Under the pieces are notes generated by a model, which did not search any database, was not told the DNA's origin, and saw only the letters and a list, made by a program, of their open reading frames with translations. From the NCBI RefSeq assembly GCF_029931775.1, contig NC_079312.1, forward strand, positions 7,385,821 to 7,449,820: a DNA stretch of 64,000 bases, written 5' to 3'. Of the stretch, positions 1 through 11,774 are shown one piece after another. Within the stretch, counting starts at the first letter, position 1. Every line of letters begins with the position of its first letter. Position numbers and translations under genes: made by a program. The stretch is from Euleptes europaea (Eukaryota > Chordata > Lepidosauria > Squamata > Sphaerodactylidae).

Positions 1-279
1 AACATTCTGGATTGGCATGTAGGACATTTTCTGTGTGTAGGCTGTGCTTTCTCCTTCCATGGAAGACACTTTGTTCTGGTATCTGTGGCCTGATTGTGGA
101 TGAGGGGAGGAGGTGATCCTGCTTGCCCTGCCAACCCCCCACATCCATGGGAGGATGTTGGGTTTCATGGATTGTGGATCCAGTTCTTCCTAGCCACAAC
201 TGCTTCTTGACATGTCATTTTGAGGGTACAACTGGAAAGCAAATGCTGTGGCGATATCTGGGAAGCTTAAGGACAGCAC

Positions 280-355
280 GTCCCATATAAACCTACCTGA
301 ACACTCCAGCCATCCTTGGAGGCCCTGTTTTGGGTGCCCTTACCTTTACTCTGAC
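280..355 (+). mobile_element. L2-like LINE scrap
   Basis: The stretch CCCATATAAACCTACCTGAA with the following CCAGCCATCCTTGG resembles the one near 47250 that leads into an L2-like 3' end. The first 280 bases of the window hold nothing I recognise. Confidence 0.35.
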
Positions 356-369
356 CTATCAGAGCCTGT

Positions 370-520
370 TATGTGTAGTGGTTAGAGTGTCTGACTAGGA
401 CCTAAGAATCCTAGGTTCAAACCCTAATCTGCCCTAGATGGTTGCTAGCTGATGTTGAGAGCATATGCTTTCAGCCTAAAGTAGCTCACAGGGTGGTTGT
501 TGTGGTGGTGAAATGAGACC
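370..520 (+). mobile_element. tRNA-headed SINE (family 2), partial
   Basis: The head reads GTGTAGTGGTTAGAGTGTCT and is followed by a B-box-like GGTTCAAACCC, as in other copies of this family. The body is short and diverged. Confidence 0.6.
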
Positions 521-528
521 TCAGAGAA

Positions 529-757
529 CAATACAATTAGTTAGAATGGATACTAGTCATGCTGCATACCTATTCTCTCTAGTATCAGAGGAGCATGCCT
601 ATTATTTTGGGTGCGGTGGAACACAGGCAGGATGCTGCTGCTGCAGTCGTCTTGTTTGTGGCTTCCTAAAGGCACCTGGTTGGCCACTGTGTTAACAGAC
701 TGCTGGACTTGATGGGCCTTGGTCTGATCCAGCAGGGCCTTTCTTATGTTCTTAATA
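529..757 (+). mobile_element. CR1-group LINE 3' end
   Basis: Shares long runs with the 3' end of the LINE at 2880-4570, including GCATACCTATTCT, GGAGCATGCCTAT and the closing GGGCCTTGGTCTGATCCAGC. Only the 3' untranslated end is present. Confidence 0.75.
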
Positions 758-857
758 CAAGCCTCACTGTTTCATCTTGAGGGAGAAAGGCAACATAAAG
801 CGGAGGGGCGGGGAGGGTGTATCAGAGAGGTGGTCCCACAGAAACAAGGGGTTTAGT

Positions 858-1095
858 GGTGATGGTGGAAAGTGCCGTCAAGTCACAGTTGACTTATGGA
901 AACCCCATAGGGTTTTTAAGGCAACAGACATTAGGAGGTGGTTTGCCATTGCCTGCTTCTGCATGGGCTGAGAGAGTTCGGATAGAATTGGGACTGGCCA
1001 AAGGTCACCCAGCAGGCTGCATGTGGAGGAGTGGGGAATCAAACCAAGTTCTCCAGATTAGAGTTCACAGTTCCCAACCACTAAACCAGGGTTGC
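858..1095 (-). mobile_element. tRNA-headed SINE (family 2), near full length
   Basis: Reverse-orientation copy. The tail (GTCAAGTCACAGTTGACTTA) comes first, then the CCCAGCAGGCT body, then the reversed B box and head ending near CCACTAAACCA. Nothing further is recognised from there to 1240. Confidence 0.7.
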
Positions 1096-1239
1096 TCTCT
1101 ACAAGGGGTTTAACATGTGGTAAAAGCGAAGGACAAATGAATTCCATTTTATAATAAAATATATTCCATTTATTTTAGCTAAGAATAAAAAATGCTTTAA
1201 CGAACTCCACTTCAACATTTGTACTTTATAAGCCTGATT

Positions 1240-1736
1240 TGGCTCAAAAGCTCTAGACGCTGAACGACCACTACTGTGGCTTCCCCTTCTTCTAATTCAT
1301 TTAACAAGATTCATGGTTGGTCCCCTGAGTGAACTTCATAATACCTGGTAAGGCCAGGCTTGTGCCTGAAGATCTTGCCACACTGAAAGTATTTGTATGG
1401 GAATTCTACTGTGAACTCTTGGTTATGAAACAAGGCAACTTTTTAGGCATAAATTTTCCAACACACTTTCAGCATTTATATCATTTCTTCCCAGTGTGGC
1501 CTCATTGATGGGTAGTAAGCTGGAAACTCCAAGCAAAACTCTTTCCACATTGCAAGCATTTATACAGTATCTCCCATGTGGATTTATCGATGTGAAGTAA
1601 GATTTGAACCCTGAGCAAAGCTCTCACCACACTCCAGACATTTATATGGTTTCTCCCCATTGTGGATTTGTCAATGTGAAGTAAGATTTGAACTCTGAGC
1701 AAAGCTCTTACTACACTCCAGACGTGTATATGGTTT
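1240..1736 (-). pseudogene. Decayed 3' zinc-finger tail of locus A
   Basis: Reading on past the stop of the locus A finger exon, the frame still spells recognisable C2H2 fingers (ECSKSFAQSSNLTSH, then ECGERFAQGSNLTSHR), now cut by in-frame stops and a frameshift. A last relic near 1285-1400 reads QCGKIFRHKPGLTRYYEVH followed by an acidic tail like ELEEGEATVVVQRLELL. That matches the last finger and C-terminal tail of locus B (QCGKSFSRKPDLTRHHEVH, then EPEDGEAVEMFTQWLEFLY). So locus A once had about twelve fingers and the same C-terminus as B. The decay is seen directly; the shared ancestry is inferred from the match. Confidence 0.8.
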
Positions 1737-2624
<888 letters not shown>

Positions 2625-2757
2625 TTAACTGCTGACAACTGTTCTCTGGATGTTTTTTTGAAGAATCTCAGTGGCTGTTTTACCCTCATTTATGCTCCTG
2701 GCTTGTTTATATTTTAATATTGATAATTTATGTAGTCCTTAAGGTTTTATTAGTAAG

Positions 2758-2805
2758 AGCCCCGTGGGGCAGAGTGTTAAGCTGCAGTACTGCAGTCAAA
2801 AGATT
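2758..2805 (+). mobile_element. SINE fragment, tRNA head of family 4
   Basis: Short copy of the tRNA-like head (CCCGTGGGGCAGAGTG, then TAAGCTGCAG) that is complete at 62826-63122. Only the promoter end remains. Confidence 0.6.
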
Positions 2806-2879
2806 TTTATAGGATAGGGTAGGGGGTGCTGGGGTTGAGTTTGTGGAACCCAGGGGGCGGCGGCCTGAAAGGTTTGGGA

Positions 2880-4570
2880 ACCGCTGCTCTAGACAAACTG
2901 CAAACTAACAAGTCACAGGGACCAGACAGTATTCATCCTAGAGTTCTTCAAGAACTCAAATGGGAAATTGCTGAACTCCTAACAAAGATATGTAATATGT
3001 CCCTTCGATCAGCCTCTGTACCAGAGGACTGGAGAATGGCCAATGTAACACCCATTTATAAAAAAAGGTTCCAGGGGGGACCCAGGAAATTACAGGCCAG
3101 TTAGCTTAACGTCTGTTACAGGTAAATTGATGGAAAGCATTATTAAAGATAGAATTGTCAAGCATATAGAAGGGCAAGGCCTGCTGAGTAAAACCCAACA
3201 TGGCTTCTGTAAAGGTAGGTCCTGTCTCACTAACCTATTTGAGTTTTTTGAAAGCGTCAATAAGCATGTGGACAGGAATGAGCCTGTGGGCATGGTGTAT
3301 TTGGATTTCCAAAAGGCTTTTGACAAAGTCCCCCATCAAAGACTGCTAAGCAAACTTCATAGTCATGGGATAAGAGGACAAGTCCTCTTATGGATTGAGA
3401 GCTGGCTGAAAAATAGGAAGCAGAGAGTAGAAATCAATGTTCAGTTCTCCCAATGGAGGGATGTGAGCTGTGGGGTCCCTCAGGGATCTGTGTTGAGACC
3501 GGTGCTTTTCAACCTTCAATCAGTGACCTGGAGTTGGGGTTGAACAGTGATGTAGCCAAGTTTGCAGATTACACCAAATAGTTTAGGGTGGTTAAAACAA
3601 AATCGCACTGTGAAGAGCTCCAAAAGGATCTCTACAAACTGGAAGAATGGACATTAAAATGGCAAATGAGATTCATTTGCAAGTGTAAAGTGATTCATAT
3701 TTGGGGGGGAAATCCCAACACGTATACACTGATGGGATCTGTGCTGGCAGCAACAGACCAAGAAAGGGATCTTGGGGTGGTAGTGGATCACTCGAAGATG
3801 TCAACCCAGTGTGCGGCTGCTGTAAAAAAGGCAAATTCTATGAAGGCCATAATTAGGCGAGGAATAGAGTATTAAACTGCTGATATCATACTGCCCTTGT
3901 ACAAATCTATGGTGAGACCAAACTTGGAACACTGTACAGTTCTGGTCATCACACCTAAAAAAGGATATTACAGAACTTGAGAAGGCGCAGAAAAGAGCAA
4001 CCAAAGTGATTAGGGGACCAAAACAACTGCCCTATGATGAGTGATTAAAATGCTTAGAGCTGTTTAGCTTGGAAAGAAGGTGGCTAAGAGGAGATGTGAT
4101 AGAGATCTATAAAATTATGCATGGTTTGGAGAGAGTGGACAGGGAGAAGCTTTTCTCCCTCTCTCATAATACTAAAACGCAGGGTCATCTGCTGAAGCTG
4201 GTGAGAGATTCAAAACTGATAAAAAGAAGTATTTTTTCACACAACGCATAGTTAAATTGTGGAACTCCCTGCCCCAAGATGTGGTGATGGCTGCCAACTT
4301 GGAAGGCTTTAAGAGGGGAGTGGACATGTTCATGGAGCAGAGGGCTATTCATGGCTACTAGTAAAATGGATACTAGTCATGATGCATACCTATTCTTTCC
4401 AGGATCAGAGGAGCATGCCTATAAGATTAGGTACTGTGGAACACAGGCAGGATGGTGCTGCTACAGTTGTCTTGTTTGTGGCCTTCCTAGAGGCACCACT
4501 GTGTGAACAGACTGCTGCACTCGTTGGGCCTTGATCTGATCCAGCATGGCTTTTCTTGTGTTCTTAAATT
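2880..4570 (+). mobile_element. CR1-group LINE, 5'-truncated reverse transcriptase and 3' end
   Basis: Non-LTR reverse transcriptase fragments in several frames: NKSQGPDSIHPRVLQEL, VPEDWRMANVTPIYKK, GMVYLDFQKAFDKVPHQRLL and SCGVPQGSVL, with the catalytic box decayed to FADYT. The C-terminal part carries the MVRPNLEHC signature. The non-coding 3' end after about 4360 is nearly the same as the stretch at 529-757, so both belong to one family. Frameshifts and stops are scattered and the 5' end is missing, so the copy is dead. Confidence 0.85.
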
Positions 4571-4730
4571 AAGCCTGCATTTTTTCTCTATTCTAACCTA
4601 TCACATTTTAGAAAGCTTTCCTAGCTTTTTTCAGCTGTTTCTTCTTCAGAAATCTCTCTGTTCTCCAGAGGCTGAAGGTTAGCCAAAAATACCCCAGGAA
4701 AAAGTCCATACAACACAAATATGCACCTAC

Positions 4731-4826
4731 CTGCTGATATCTCTCTTTCTTCTGGGTCTAAGAAAAATGAACTTCTGTTTCCTTGCAGCATGGAAATGGA
4801 ATCAGATGTGGGTACCAGATGTCCTT
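4731..4826 (-). CDS. Locus A: KRAB-B-like exon
   Basis: A 96-base exon with acceptor CCCCCAAAG and donor GTAGGT, phase 1 to phase 1. It encodes EGHLVPTSDSISMLQGN and then SFFLDPEEREISA, which follows the KRAB-B pattern (a Pro/Asp-rich start, an ISxLxxG core, then acidic ErE). It sits between the KRAB-A stub and the finger exon, as expected. Because linker exon 5186-5228 also ends in phase 1, it can splice straight here once KRAB-A is lost. A KRAB-B box alone is not expected to recruit TRIM28 well. Confidence 0.7.
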
Positions 4827-4933
4827 CTTTGGGGGAAAGAAACAGACCAGTCACTTCATGGTAGGCAAGGGGGCTATTGTGTGGAGAGATTTCTGCCTGC
4901 AGCTTCTGTGAATTAAGGCAAAAGGGATGTTAC

Positions 4934-4994
4934 CCAGAGAGGCCACATTCTGACAACTGTCCTCCATTTCTTCCTTTGGAAGTCTTCTTTGGTC
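4934..4994 (-). pseudogene. Locus A: KRAB-A box remnant
   Basis: Only the C-terminal half of KRAB-A remains: DQRRLPKEEMEDSCQNVASLG followed by a GTAACA donor. Homology with the locus C box (DQRRLHKEVMEDNCQTVASLG) starts abruptly at the GACCAAAGAAG motif. Upstream lies a CA-rich stretch instead of an acceptor and the FEEVxVxF core. The N-terminal half, with the residues most needed for TRIM28 contact, is deleted. No second linker exon (the 1-to-0 type) was found between 5000 and 5186 either. Confidence 0.75.
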
Positions 4995-5185
4995 TCTTTA
5001 TTGTATGAGTATGTGTGTGTTGGGGGGAGAATGTCCCTATATTGGCTGACGATCATAGCTCAAATTGCCCATTCAGATGTGGAGAGGCATTATCAAACAA
5101 ATGTTTTAACCCAGAAGCTGACTATAGTTTTCAAGCACACTGAAAAAAAGGCATCCAGTCGGAATGACACCCCTTTTGATCTTAC

Positions 5186-5228
5186 CTGGAAAAGTAGCTC
5201 CAGGGTCATGCTCCTGCGTGATCTCCTC
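5186..5228 (-). CDS. Locus A: linker exon between SCAN and KRAB
   Basis: A 43-base exon, phase 0 to 1, encoding EEITQEHDPGATFP. It matches the locus C exon at 31075-31123 ([16 protein letters not shown]). The position that is TTTCAG in locus C is TTTCAT here, and the next usable AG is six bases further in (GTGCAG), so the exon should lose two codons but keep its frame. The donor is GTAAGA. No function is known beyond spacing SCAN from KRAB. Confidence 0.65.
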
Positions 5229-5396
5229 CTGCACATGAAACAGAATTGAGGATCTCACAAAGGGGGAATGATGAGAAAAGGAACAGGAAATCGGCTGGTG
5301 GGATGTCTAAAAAAGTTGGGGCAACTCGTAAGGATTTTGAGGGCATCTTTGATCATAGCCTGCACCCGACATACTACCTGGATGAATCCCTCTCAC

Positions 5397-5813
5397 CTGC
5401 TGGTTCTGATGCTCATCCTCTGCCTGGCTCAGGAGGAAGCCTTCTGCCAGGGCCACCGCCTGGGAACTGGTCTCTGGCCCACATTTCTTGACCCAGCTCT
5501 GCATCTCTGGGGGCAGGACGGCCAGGAACTGCTCCAGGATCACCAGGTCCAGCATCTCCTTCTTGCTGAGCCTTTCCGGCTTCAGCCACTGGTGGCAAAG
5601 ACGGTGGAGTCGGCTGCAGACCTCTCGAGGCCCCTGGGCATCCTCATAGCAGAAGTGCCTGAATTGCTGGAGATGCACATCTGGAGAGAGGACGTTGTCT
5701 GCCAGGCTCTTCTGCACGGTTCCTTCCCGCGGCTCCCTTCCGCTTCCAGCCTCCTCGGTGGCATCGAGGCCTTTTCTTGATTCAGGGACAGCTGAGTCCG
5801 GCTCTCCCCTCAT
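5397..5813 (-). CDS. Locus A: SCAN domain exon
   Basis: First coding exon. The chosen start is the first ATG in frame (reads [15 protein letters not shown]), with A at -3. The SCAN domain lies at about residues 45-125: [47 protein letters not shown], then [18 protein letters not shown] is an alpha-helical dimerisation domain that lets such proteins pair with themselves or with other SCAN proteins, here most plausibly the neighbouring paralogs. The exon ends in phase 0 at a good donor (CAG, GTGAGA). It may extend as 5' UTR to an acceptor before base 5887. The domain looks complete, so locus A could act as a SCAN zinc-finger protein without KRAB-A. Confidence 0.85.
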
Positions 5814-5887
5814 CCTCCCCTTTCTCTCCAAAGAGCTTCCTCTGTTATCAAAATCTTCTGTAAAGGCAGTGCTGGATCTAGGACCTC

Positions 5888-6904
5888 CTGTAGAGGCAAG
5901 GCTGTTAAATTAAGGAGATTTTTTACAAGGGAAATATTATCTCATTATTGCTTGTGTGTGTGTGTGTGTTTGGGGGGGGGGAATCCTCTGCAACTACCCT
6001 GTTGCTGCCTTTCCTCCCCTTCAGCAAATTACACTTGCAACTCACCCCCTACGGCTTAACTTTTCCCAGGGAATCAGTCACAACAGGAAGTGACTAAATC
6101 AAGTCACATGGCCTTCTTTCTTGAGCCCTCTCTAGGAATGGTGACTCCTTCCATTTAACCCTTTTTTTAATTTATAATTTTTTAAATTATTTTTATAATA
6201 AGAAAAAACAAAACTAATTATAAAAAACAAAGAAAACAATAACATAAACAATACAAAAAGAGCACTTATACATCATTCAAAATTACCCCATACCATTTAA
6301 CCCTTGAAAGGAATCTCTCCAGGAAACGAAAAGGACCTGTTCCTTGCTCCCCCCTCCACGAGAATGCATGCTGAAGTCTTTAGTACCGCACGGGTCATGT
6401 TAGTTTCATTACTCTGGAGTAACTGCAAACTGTGGGGAAGCAAAGGGAGGGCTCTACACCCATCTCTATTTCTGGTTATACTTACTCTTGCCTCTAAGGA
6501 TTGCTGTGGCACAGAAGGGGGGTGGCTAAGTCCTTTTCTTCCCTGCCCACATCTTTTTTTTAATCCTCAGGAAGATGAAAGGCTTTTATCTTTACCATTG
6601 GTTTCCTTTCTGAATTTGAAGCACATGCAGCTTGTATATTTTTCAACAGAAACTTACAACTCCCAGGAGTTACCAGATAGTAGGTATAGAAAACCAGGTA
6701 TTCTGTAACCATGCAGAGGTGTAGTAGTCCTCTGTGTGTTAGTAATGCAAGCTGAGGTTCCAGGAACTAGCAGGAAAAGCTGAGGTAAGTCTACAAAGGA
6801 CTATTGTTTTTATAATTTCAAGCTGTCTTGCACCCATCTGTCAGAGAGAAATGCCAAGCTAAAAACCAGCGACCAGAAAGTTCTAGTTTGTGCTTGATTT
6901 TGGT
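5888..6904. other. Intergenic stretch between loci A and B, no gene seen
   Basis: Holds a GT-repeat at 5950-5968 and A/T-rich low-complexity sequence at 6150-6250. The short open frames show no domain. Nothing else recognised. Confidence 0.5.
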
Positions 6905-7115
6905 TCTTTTGAAGCTGCCTTATTCTGAATCAGACCCTTGGTCCATCGAGACCAGTACTGCCTACTCAGACTGGCAGCTGCTCTCCAGGGTCTCAGGCTG
7001 AGGTCTTTCACATAAACTACTGCCTGGCCCTTTTAACTGGAAATGCTGGGGAATGAACCTGGAACCTTCTGCATGCCAAGCAGATGCTGTACCACTGAGC
7101 CACAGCCTCTCTTTT
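6905..7115 (-). mobile_element. tRNA-Ala-like SINE (family 1)
   Basis: Reverse copy starting at the AAGCTGCCTTATTCTGAATC tail and ending in the reversed tRNA-like head (CAAGCAGATGCTGTACCACTG). Family 1 heads resemble tRNA-Ala with intact A and B boxes. Confidence 0.8.
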
Positions 7116-7404
7116 CTTAGTCTCTCCAACAGCTGTAGCCTTGCTCTGCCTTTTTAGTGTTCTTATATGATGAATGTTCTCTAGCTTACATATTCTCCCC
7201 CTCCTTTAAATATCTCAGCTGTGACTGAACTGCTCATTCCACAGGCCTAGCCATTCACCCACACAGAGATCGAACACCTGGCTAAGCTAGAGGAATAGCA
7301 ACCATTCATGCTTGTGCATGCACCCACTCCATTTTTGGTGAATCAGACCAGTGAAAGGGAGAAAGGGATGCATGCAGTCTTAATCATGGCAGAAATTGGG
7401 GAGG

Positions 7405-7578
7405 GGGGGTTCCAACAAGTCACAGCTATGGCAACCCTGTAGGATTTTAAAGGCAAGAGATGAGCAGAGGTGGTTTGTCACTGCCTGCTTCTGTGTCACC
7501 CTGGGCATCTTTGGTGGTCTCCCATCCAAATACTAGCCATGGCCGACCCTGCTTAGCTTGACATCAGGCTAGCCTGGG
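7405..7578 (-). mobile_element. 5S-rRNA-derived SINE
   Basis: Read on the minus strand the core runs CAGGCTAGCCTGATG, AAGCTAAGCAGGGT and GTATTTGGATGGGAGACCA, matching the internal region of 5S rRNA including its promoter box. The tail (CTTTAAAATCCTACAGGGTTG) is the shared tail of these SINEs. It is a retroposon, not a 5S gene: the 5S part is incomplete. Confidence 0.75.
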
Positions 7579-7814
7579 CCATCCAGGAAGAAATCAGTGT
7601 AAAAGTGCAGGGAATCTATGGTTTTCCTAAAAGAAGGATCAAGACCCCTTGCCTGTGCATGGATCCCCCAGCTTCTCAGAGGCTCATAACCTAGTAGGCT
7701 GGGCAGGAGGTTGAGGAAGATCAGGATACACACCATTGAATGTAAGTAGTGAGGGTATCTATCAGGCAATGATTATAAGTAAACACTCTTGTTTGTTGAA
7801 AGCCTTACCATTTG

Positions 7815-7920
7815 GTGTTTAAGTTAAGGAACTCTCTGCCTAATAAGACCCGTGCCCTGCGGAACTTGGCCCAGTTACACAGGGCCTGCAAGACAGAGAT
7901 GTTTCCGCTAGTCCTATGAT
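7815..7920 (+). mobile_element. L2-like LINE C-terminal fragment
   Basis: Encodes a diverged form of the RAFSALAPAWWNSL ... TRALRDLAQF motif found at the C-terminus of these LINE proteins (here NSLPNKTRALRNLAQL). Bases 7920-9020 hold only weak open frames and A/T-rich sequence with no family I recognise. Confidence 0.55.
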
Positions 7921-9021
7921 TGAGGGCAGCGATGGTATCCATCTTCGGCTCATAGAGGATCACAGCTGTCGCAAGGCATTTATAGCTACTGAAAGTATTT
8001 ACGTGAAGTTCATGGCATCTTTGCTCTGTAGTAGGGTCAGCAACCTTCTGGATCAGCTGAGAGTCTATTGGGATTGAAATCACTCACCCAGTGTATATTG
8101 ACAGCAATCCAGGAGGACATTGCAGAGTTCTGCCCTGAAGCACAGCAGCTGCCTGAAAATAAACATGGATTATCTGAAGGTTATGGTGGCCCCATCACAC
8201 TGTCCACAGCAGGTGATCTATCACTGAGCCACATCCCTTCTGCTGGTGGGATGGATACTATCCTGCTTTCACTTGAGACAGACAAGTGGAGCATAAATTC
8301 TCTAAGTAACCTGATGAATAATTTCCTAACATGGGGAAATCAGTGTATGACTGAGTAAGGTGATTAGTGAAGGCCAGGAGATTGACGATGGAAGGAAAAG
8401 GTGGAACAGTGAAACTTGTGGGCAGGAACAGAGAGAAGGGATGAGGGGAGCAGATTGGAAGTAGGGGAAGAGTCAGAAAAATATTGAAATAATTGGCTAA
8501 GCTGATCTCTTGGGCACATATATTTGATGCCAACCCAAAACAAATTTGTACACAGTAACTTTTATTTGAAATCATGCAAGATCATATGCAATGTTTTCTA
8601 TGATTTAAAGTCATGCTGGATCCTATTGCACTTCCTGATAACACAGTTTAACAACAAACAGAGCAATCCTAACCAGGTCTACTCAGAATTCTACTCTAGT
8701 CTATTCATTGGGGTTTAACTCCCAGGAATGGAGAAAGAAAAAAAAAATGTACACAAGTTTGAAAGCAAACTGACAGGTTTTCACTAACACAGGAAAGAAA
8801 AAAGTCAACACTTTAGTAAAATAAAAGACTTCTGATAACAAGGAGAAAATGGGTTAGATATATAGCAGTCCAGTGAGAATTAAGAAACCAACAGAATTTA
8901 TTCCACCATATATTTTCATCCTGGAATAAATTTTGGTTAGGCTCCAAAATGCCACTGGGCTGCTGCTTTATTTGCTACTACAGACTAACTTCACTACCTA
9001 CCTGATTTAGATACATATTTC

Positions 9022-9300
9022 TAAAACAGAAGAACAGCTGTACAGGATCAGACCCATGGTCCATCCAGTCCAGCATCCTGTTTCACAAAGTAGACAGCCA
9101 GATTCCTCCCCCCAGAATGCCTAAAAGCCAAGCACAGAGATTTAGATAGTTACTGCCTCTGAACATGGAGGTTCCACTAGGCTCTTCAAAGGTTATTAGC
9201 CACAATGGCAATCCTTCATGCATTCTCCTAATCCCCATGTAAAGTCAATTAAACTCATGGCTATAATAATATTAAGGGCTGTCCAGAGTGCCAAGAAAGT
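9022..9300 (-). mobile_element. CR1-group LINE 3' end
   Basis: Begins with CAGGATCAGACCCATGGTCC and continues through TCCAGCATCCTGTTTCACA and the CATGGAGGTTCCACTAG region, a typical reversed CR1-type 3' end. It overlaps the probable 3' UTR of locus B. Confidence 0.6.
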
Positions 9301-9530
9301 GGAGAAAACATACTAGGAGAGAATGATTTGGCCAAAGAGAGGATGAATCTCGGAACTACAAGATTTTCACTTTCAAATCACACTATGAATGTGTAGAATC
9401 CCCTTCATAACATACGGAAAAGAGGTAAGTCACCCACATTTTATAACAAACTGAATTCGAATGGTTTGATCTGAGAACTGAATATGTCTTAACCAGAACC
9501 AATTTAACAGCAGTATAATTGGGGCCTGGT

Positions 9531-10591
9531 TTAGTACAAAAACTCCAGCCACTGAGTGAACATCTCTACGGCTTCCCCATCTTCTGGTTCCTTTGATGGG
9601 AAGCAAGGTTGCTCGCCTGTGTGGACTTCATGATGCCGGGTAAGGTCAGGTTTGCGGCTGAAGCTCTTGCCACACTGGAAGCATTTGTGCAGCTTCTCCC
9701 CTGTGTGGACTGTGTTATGCAAAACCAGAGAGTAATTCCGACTGAAGCCTTTTCCACACTCCAAGCACTTATATGGTTTCTCCCCTGTGTGGGTTCTTTG
9801 ATGGTAAGTAAGGCACGAGTAGTTCCTGAAGCCCATTTCACACTCGGAGCATTTAAAAGGTTTCTCCCCTGTATGGATTCTTTGATGGGTAATAAGTCTT
9901 CTGCTGTAACTGAAACCCTTTCCACACTCGGAGCATTTATATGGTTTCTCCCCAGTGTGGACTGTCTGATGACACACAAAGTTTCCCTTCCGATTAAAGC
10001 TTTTGCCACATTCAGCGCATTTATATGGTCTCTCCCCTGTGTGGATTCTTTGATGGGAATTAAGGGTTGAACTTGCGGTAAAGCACTTTCCACACACCAA
10101 GCATTTATATGGTTTCTCCCCCTTGTGGATTCTTTCATGGGAAGTAAGTTGTCTGCTGTGACCAAAGCTTTTTCCACACTCGGAGCACTCATATGGTTTC
10201 TCCCCTGTGTGAATACTTCTGTGAAAAGTAAGGCTTATCTTCCGACTGTAGCTTTTTCCACAGTCTAAACATTTATGTGGTTTCTCTCCTGTGTGCACTC
10301 TTTGATGGGAAGTAAGTTGGTCCTTCTTTCTAAAGCTCTTTCCACACTCTGAACATTTATGCGGTTTGTCTGTGATATGAACATCTTGATGTCTCTTGTG
10401 GCTTGATTTCACGGAAAAGCACTTTCCACACTCCAGACATTTATATGGTTTCTCCTTAACCTGGTGTTCCTCCTTCCTTGGGCTGACAAGATGATTTCCA
10501 GCAAGGGCCTCTTCCCACACTGAATGCTCGTTTCTAGGCAATGAAACCATGTACTGTTCCTTGGAATTCTCTCTGCTTTGCCAATCGCTTG
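9531..10591 (-). CDS. Locus B: C2H2 zinc-finger exon (10 fingers)
   Basis: Terminal exon of the intact SCAN-KRAB zinc-finger gene. The acceptor (TTTTCCCTCGCAG) precedes base 10591; the exon enters in phase 1 reading ASDWQSRENSKEQYMVSL. Ten complete C2H2 fingers follow, all with Cys2His2 present; finger 8 has the odd core CSECEMGF. The C-terminus is EPEDGEAVEMFTQWLEFLY and then a stop. All five exon phases join to 1,794 coding bases, 597 residues, with no stop. Possible minus-strand AATAAA signals lie near 8968 and 8896. As a SCAN-KRAB-ZNF it would bind DNA in the nucleus and probably repress. Best-preserved gene here with D and F. Confidence 0.9.
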
Positions 10592-10761
10592 CTGCGAGGG
10601 AAAATAAAGGAGAAAATCATGTTAGGAATCTAAAACGTGAAACTGAGCATCCAATTAGGTATCATCCCCAGTTAATTCATCACCCATTTCTCTAACATTT
10701 GTCACTTCATTCTGAGGACTGTTTTGTCCTGTAAGAACCTACCTGTCCACTCAGTTCATCT

Positions 10762-10885
10762 TAGAATCATAGAGTTGGAAGGGGCCATACAGGCCATCTA
10801 GTCCAACCCTTGTTCAATGCAGGATCAGCCTGAAGCATCCCTGATGTGTCCATCCAGTCCTGCTTGAAGACTGCCAGAAAGGGAG
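10762..10885 (-). mobile_element. CR1 LINE 3' end, short
   Basis: Starts AGAATCATAGAGTTGGAAGG and runs through CATCTAGTCCAACCC, the reversed terminal segment typical of CR1. It lies in the KRAB-to-finger intron of locus B. Confidence 0.75.
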
Positions 10886-10889
10886 AAAA

Positions 10890-11274
10890 AGCCCTGCTCA
10901 GGTGCTCCAGCCATCTGAGGCTAGACAGGTGGAATCCTGAAAAAGGGCATTCTTGGTCATGGCACCAAAAATTTGGAACTTCCTCTCCACAGAGATTTGT
11001 TTGTCTCCCTCTGTCATTGTCTTCTGCTGATGGGCAAAAACTTTTTTGTTTTGTTTGGCGTACCCCCCAGTAACTGTTATTGGTCTGCTCCCTTCTGGTG
11101 TTTTTATGTGTTTGTGTGTTCATATTTTTTTAAAAAATATTTTTTTAAAAAAACTATTTTATATATTTTTTTTATTTTAAATGCTGTTTTAATGTTGATA
11201 TGTTTTAATGTTTGCTGCCTTGGGGACCCTATTTGGGTGGAAAGCAGGCACAGAAATGTTTTAAATGAATAAAC
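10890..11274 (+). mobile_element. L2-like LINE 3' end
   Basis: Encodes an ending like NFLSTEICLSPSVIVFC with the preceding CACCAAAAATTTGGAACTTC, and closes with TGTTTTAATGTTTGCTGCC and GAATAAA. Similar ends are at 27200-27415 and 47280-47490. Confidence 0.55.
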
Positions 11275-11620
11275 CAGGGGTCCCCAACCTTTTTGAGCCT
11301 CCAGGCACATTTGGAATTCTGACACGGCATGGTGGGTGCAGCAACAAAATGGCTGCTGCAGGAGGCAGAACCAGCCATAAAATGATTGCTACAGCTTAAC
11401 TTCAGGAACACAGTGCTGATCCTTGTGCTGTGGTGGTAGCTACCGCCAAAGCAACATTTTTAAAAATCTGCAGTCAATCAAATCTTCAATAGTCAATCAG
11501 AAGCCTTGCTGGGCAAAAGCCCTACCTGACCCCACCCACTCCCTAAAAACACTTGACAGGTGCCAGAAAAGGTCTTGGTGGTTGTCATGGTGCCCGCAGG
11601 CACCACGTTGGGGACCCTTG
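11275..11620 (+). mobile_element. Non-autonomous hAT-like element, 346 bp
   Basis: Terminal inverted repeats CAGGGGTCCCCAACC and, at the far end, GTTGGGGACCCTTG. The flanking 8-mers are GAATAAAC and AAGTAAAC, a probable 8-base target duplication with two changes. No transposase. It is inserted at the 3' end of the L2-like LINE. Confidence 0.7.
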
Positions 11621-11774
11621 AAGTAAACAGATAAAAAACAATGTGCACCACCATGCAGTCCATACACATCGGAGAATGATCAGATAAACTGGTACAGAGA
11701 CAGCACAGGCCCAGTGGAGAAACAACATAACAACATGGTCTGTCACGGTGAGCGCTGTCCATTCTGACTACCAA

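Noticed and set aside
4621-4854. Single-exon 77-residue protein
   Set aside because: The believable part is the 96-base KRAB-B exon at 4731-4826; the rest is intron.
7805-8083. Minus-strand frame of 92 codons as a host exon
   Set aside because: Part overlaps an L2-like LINE on the other strand and no splice signals or domain support it.
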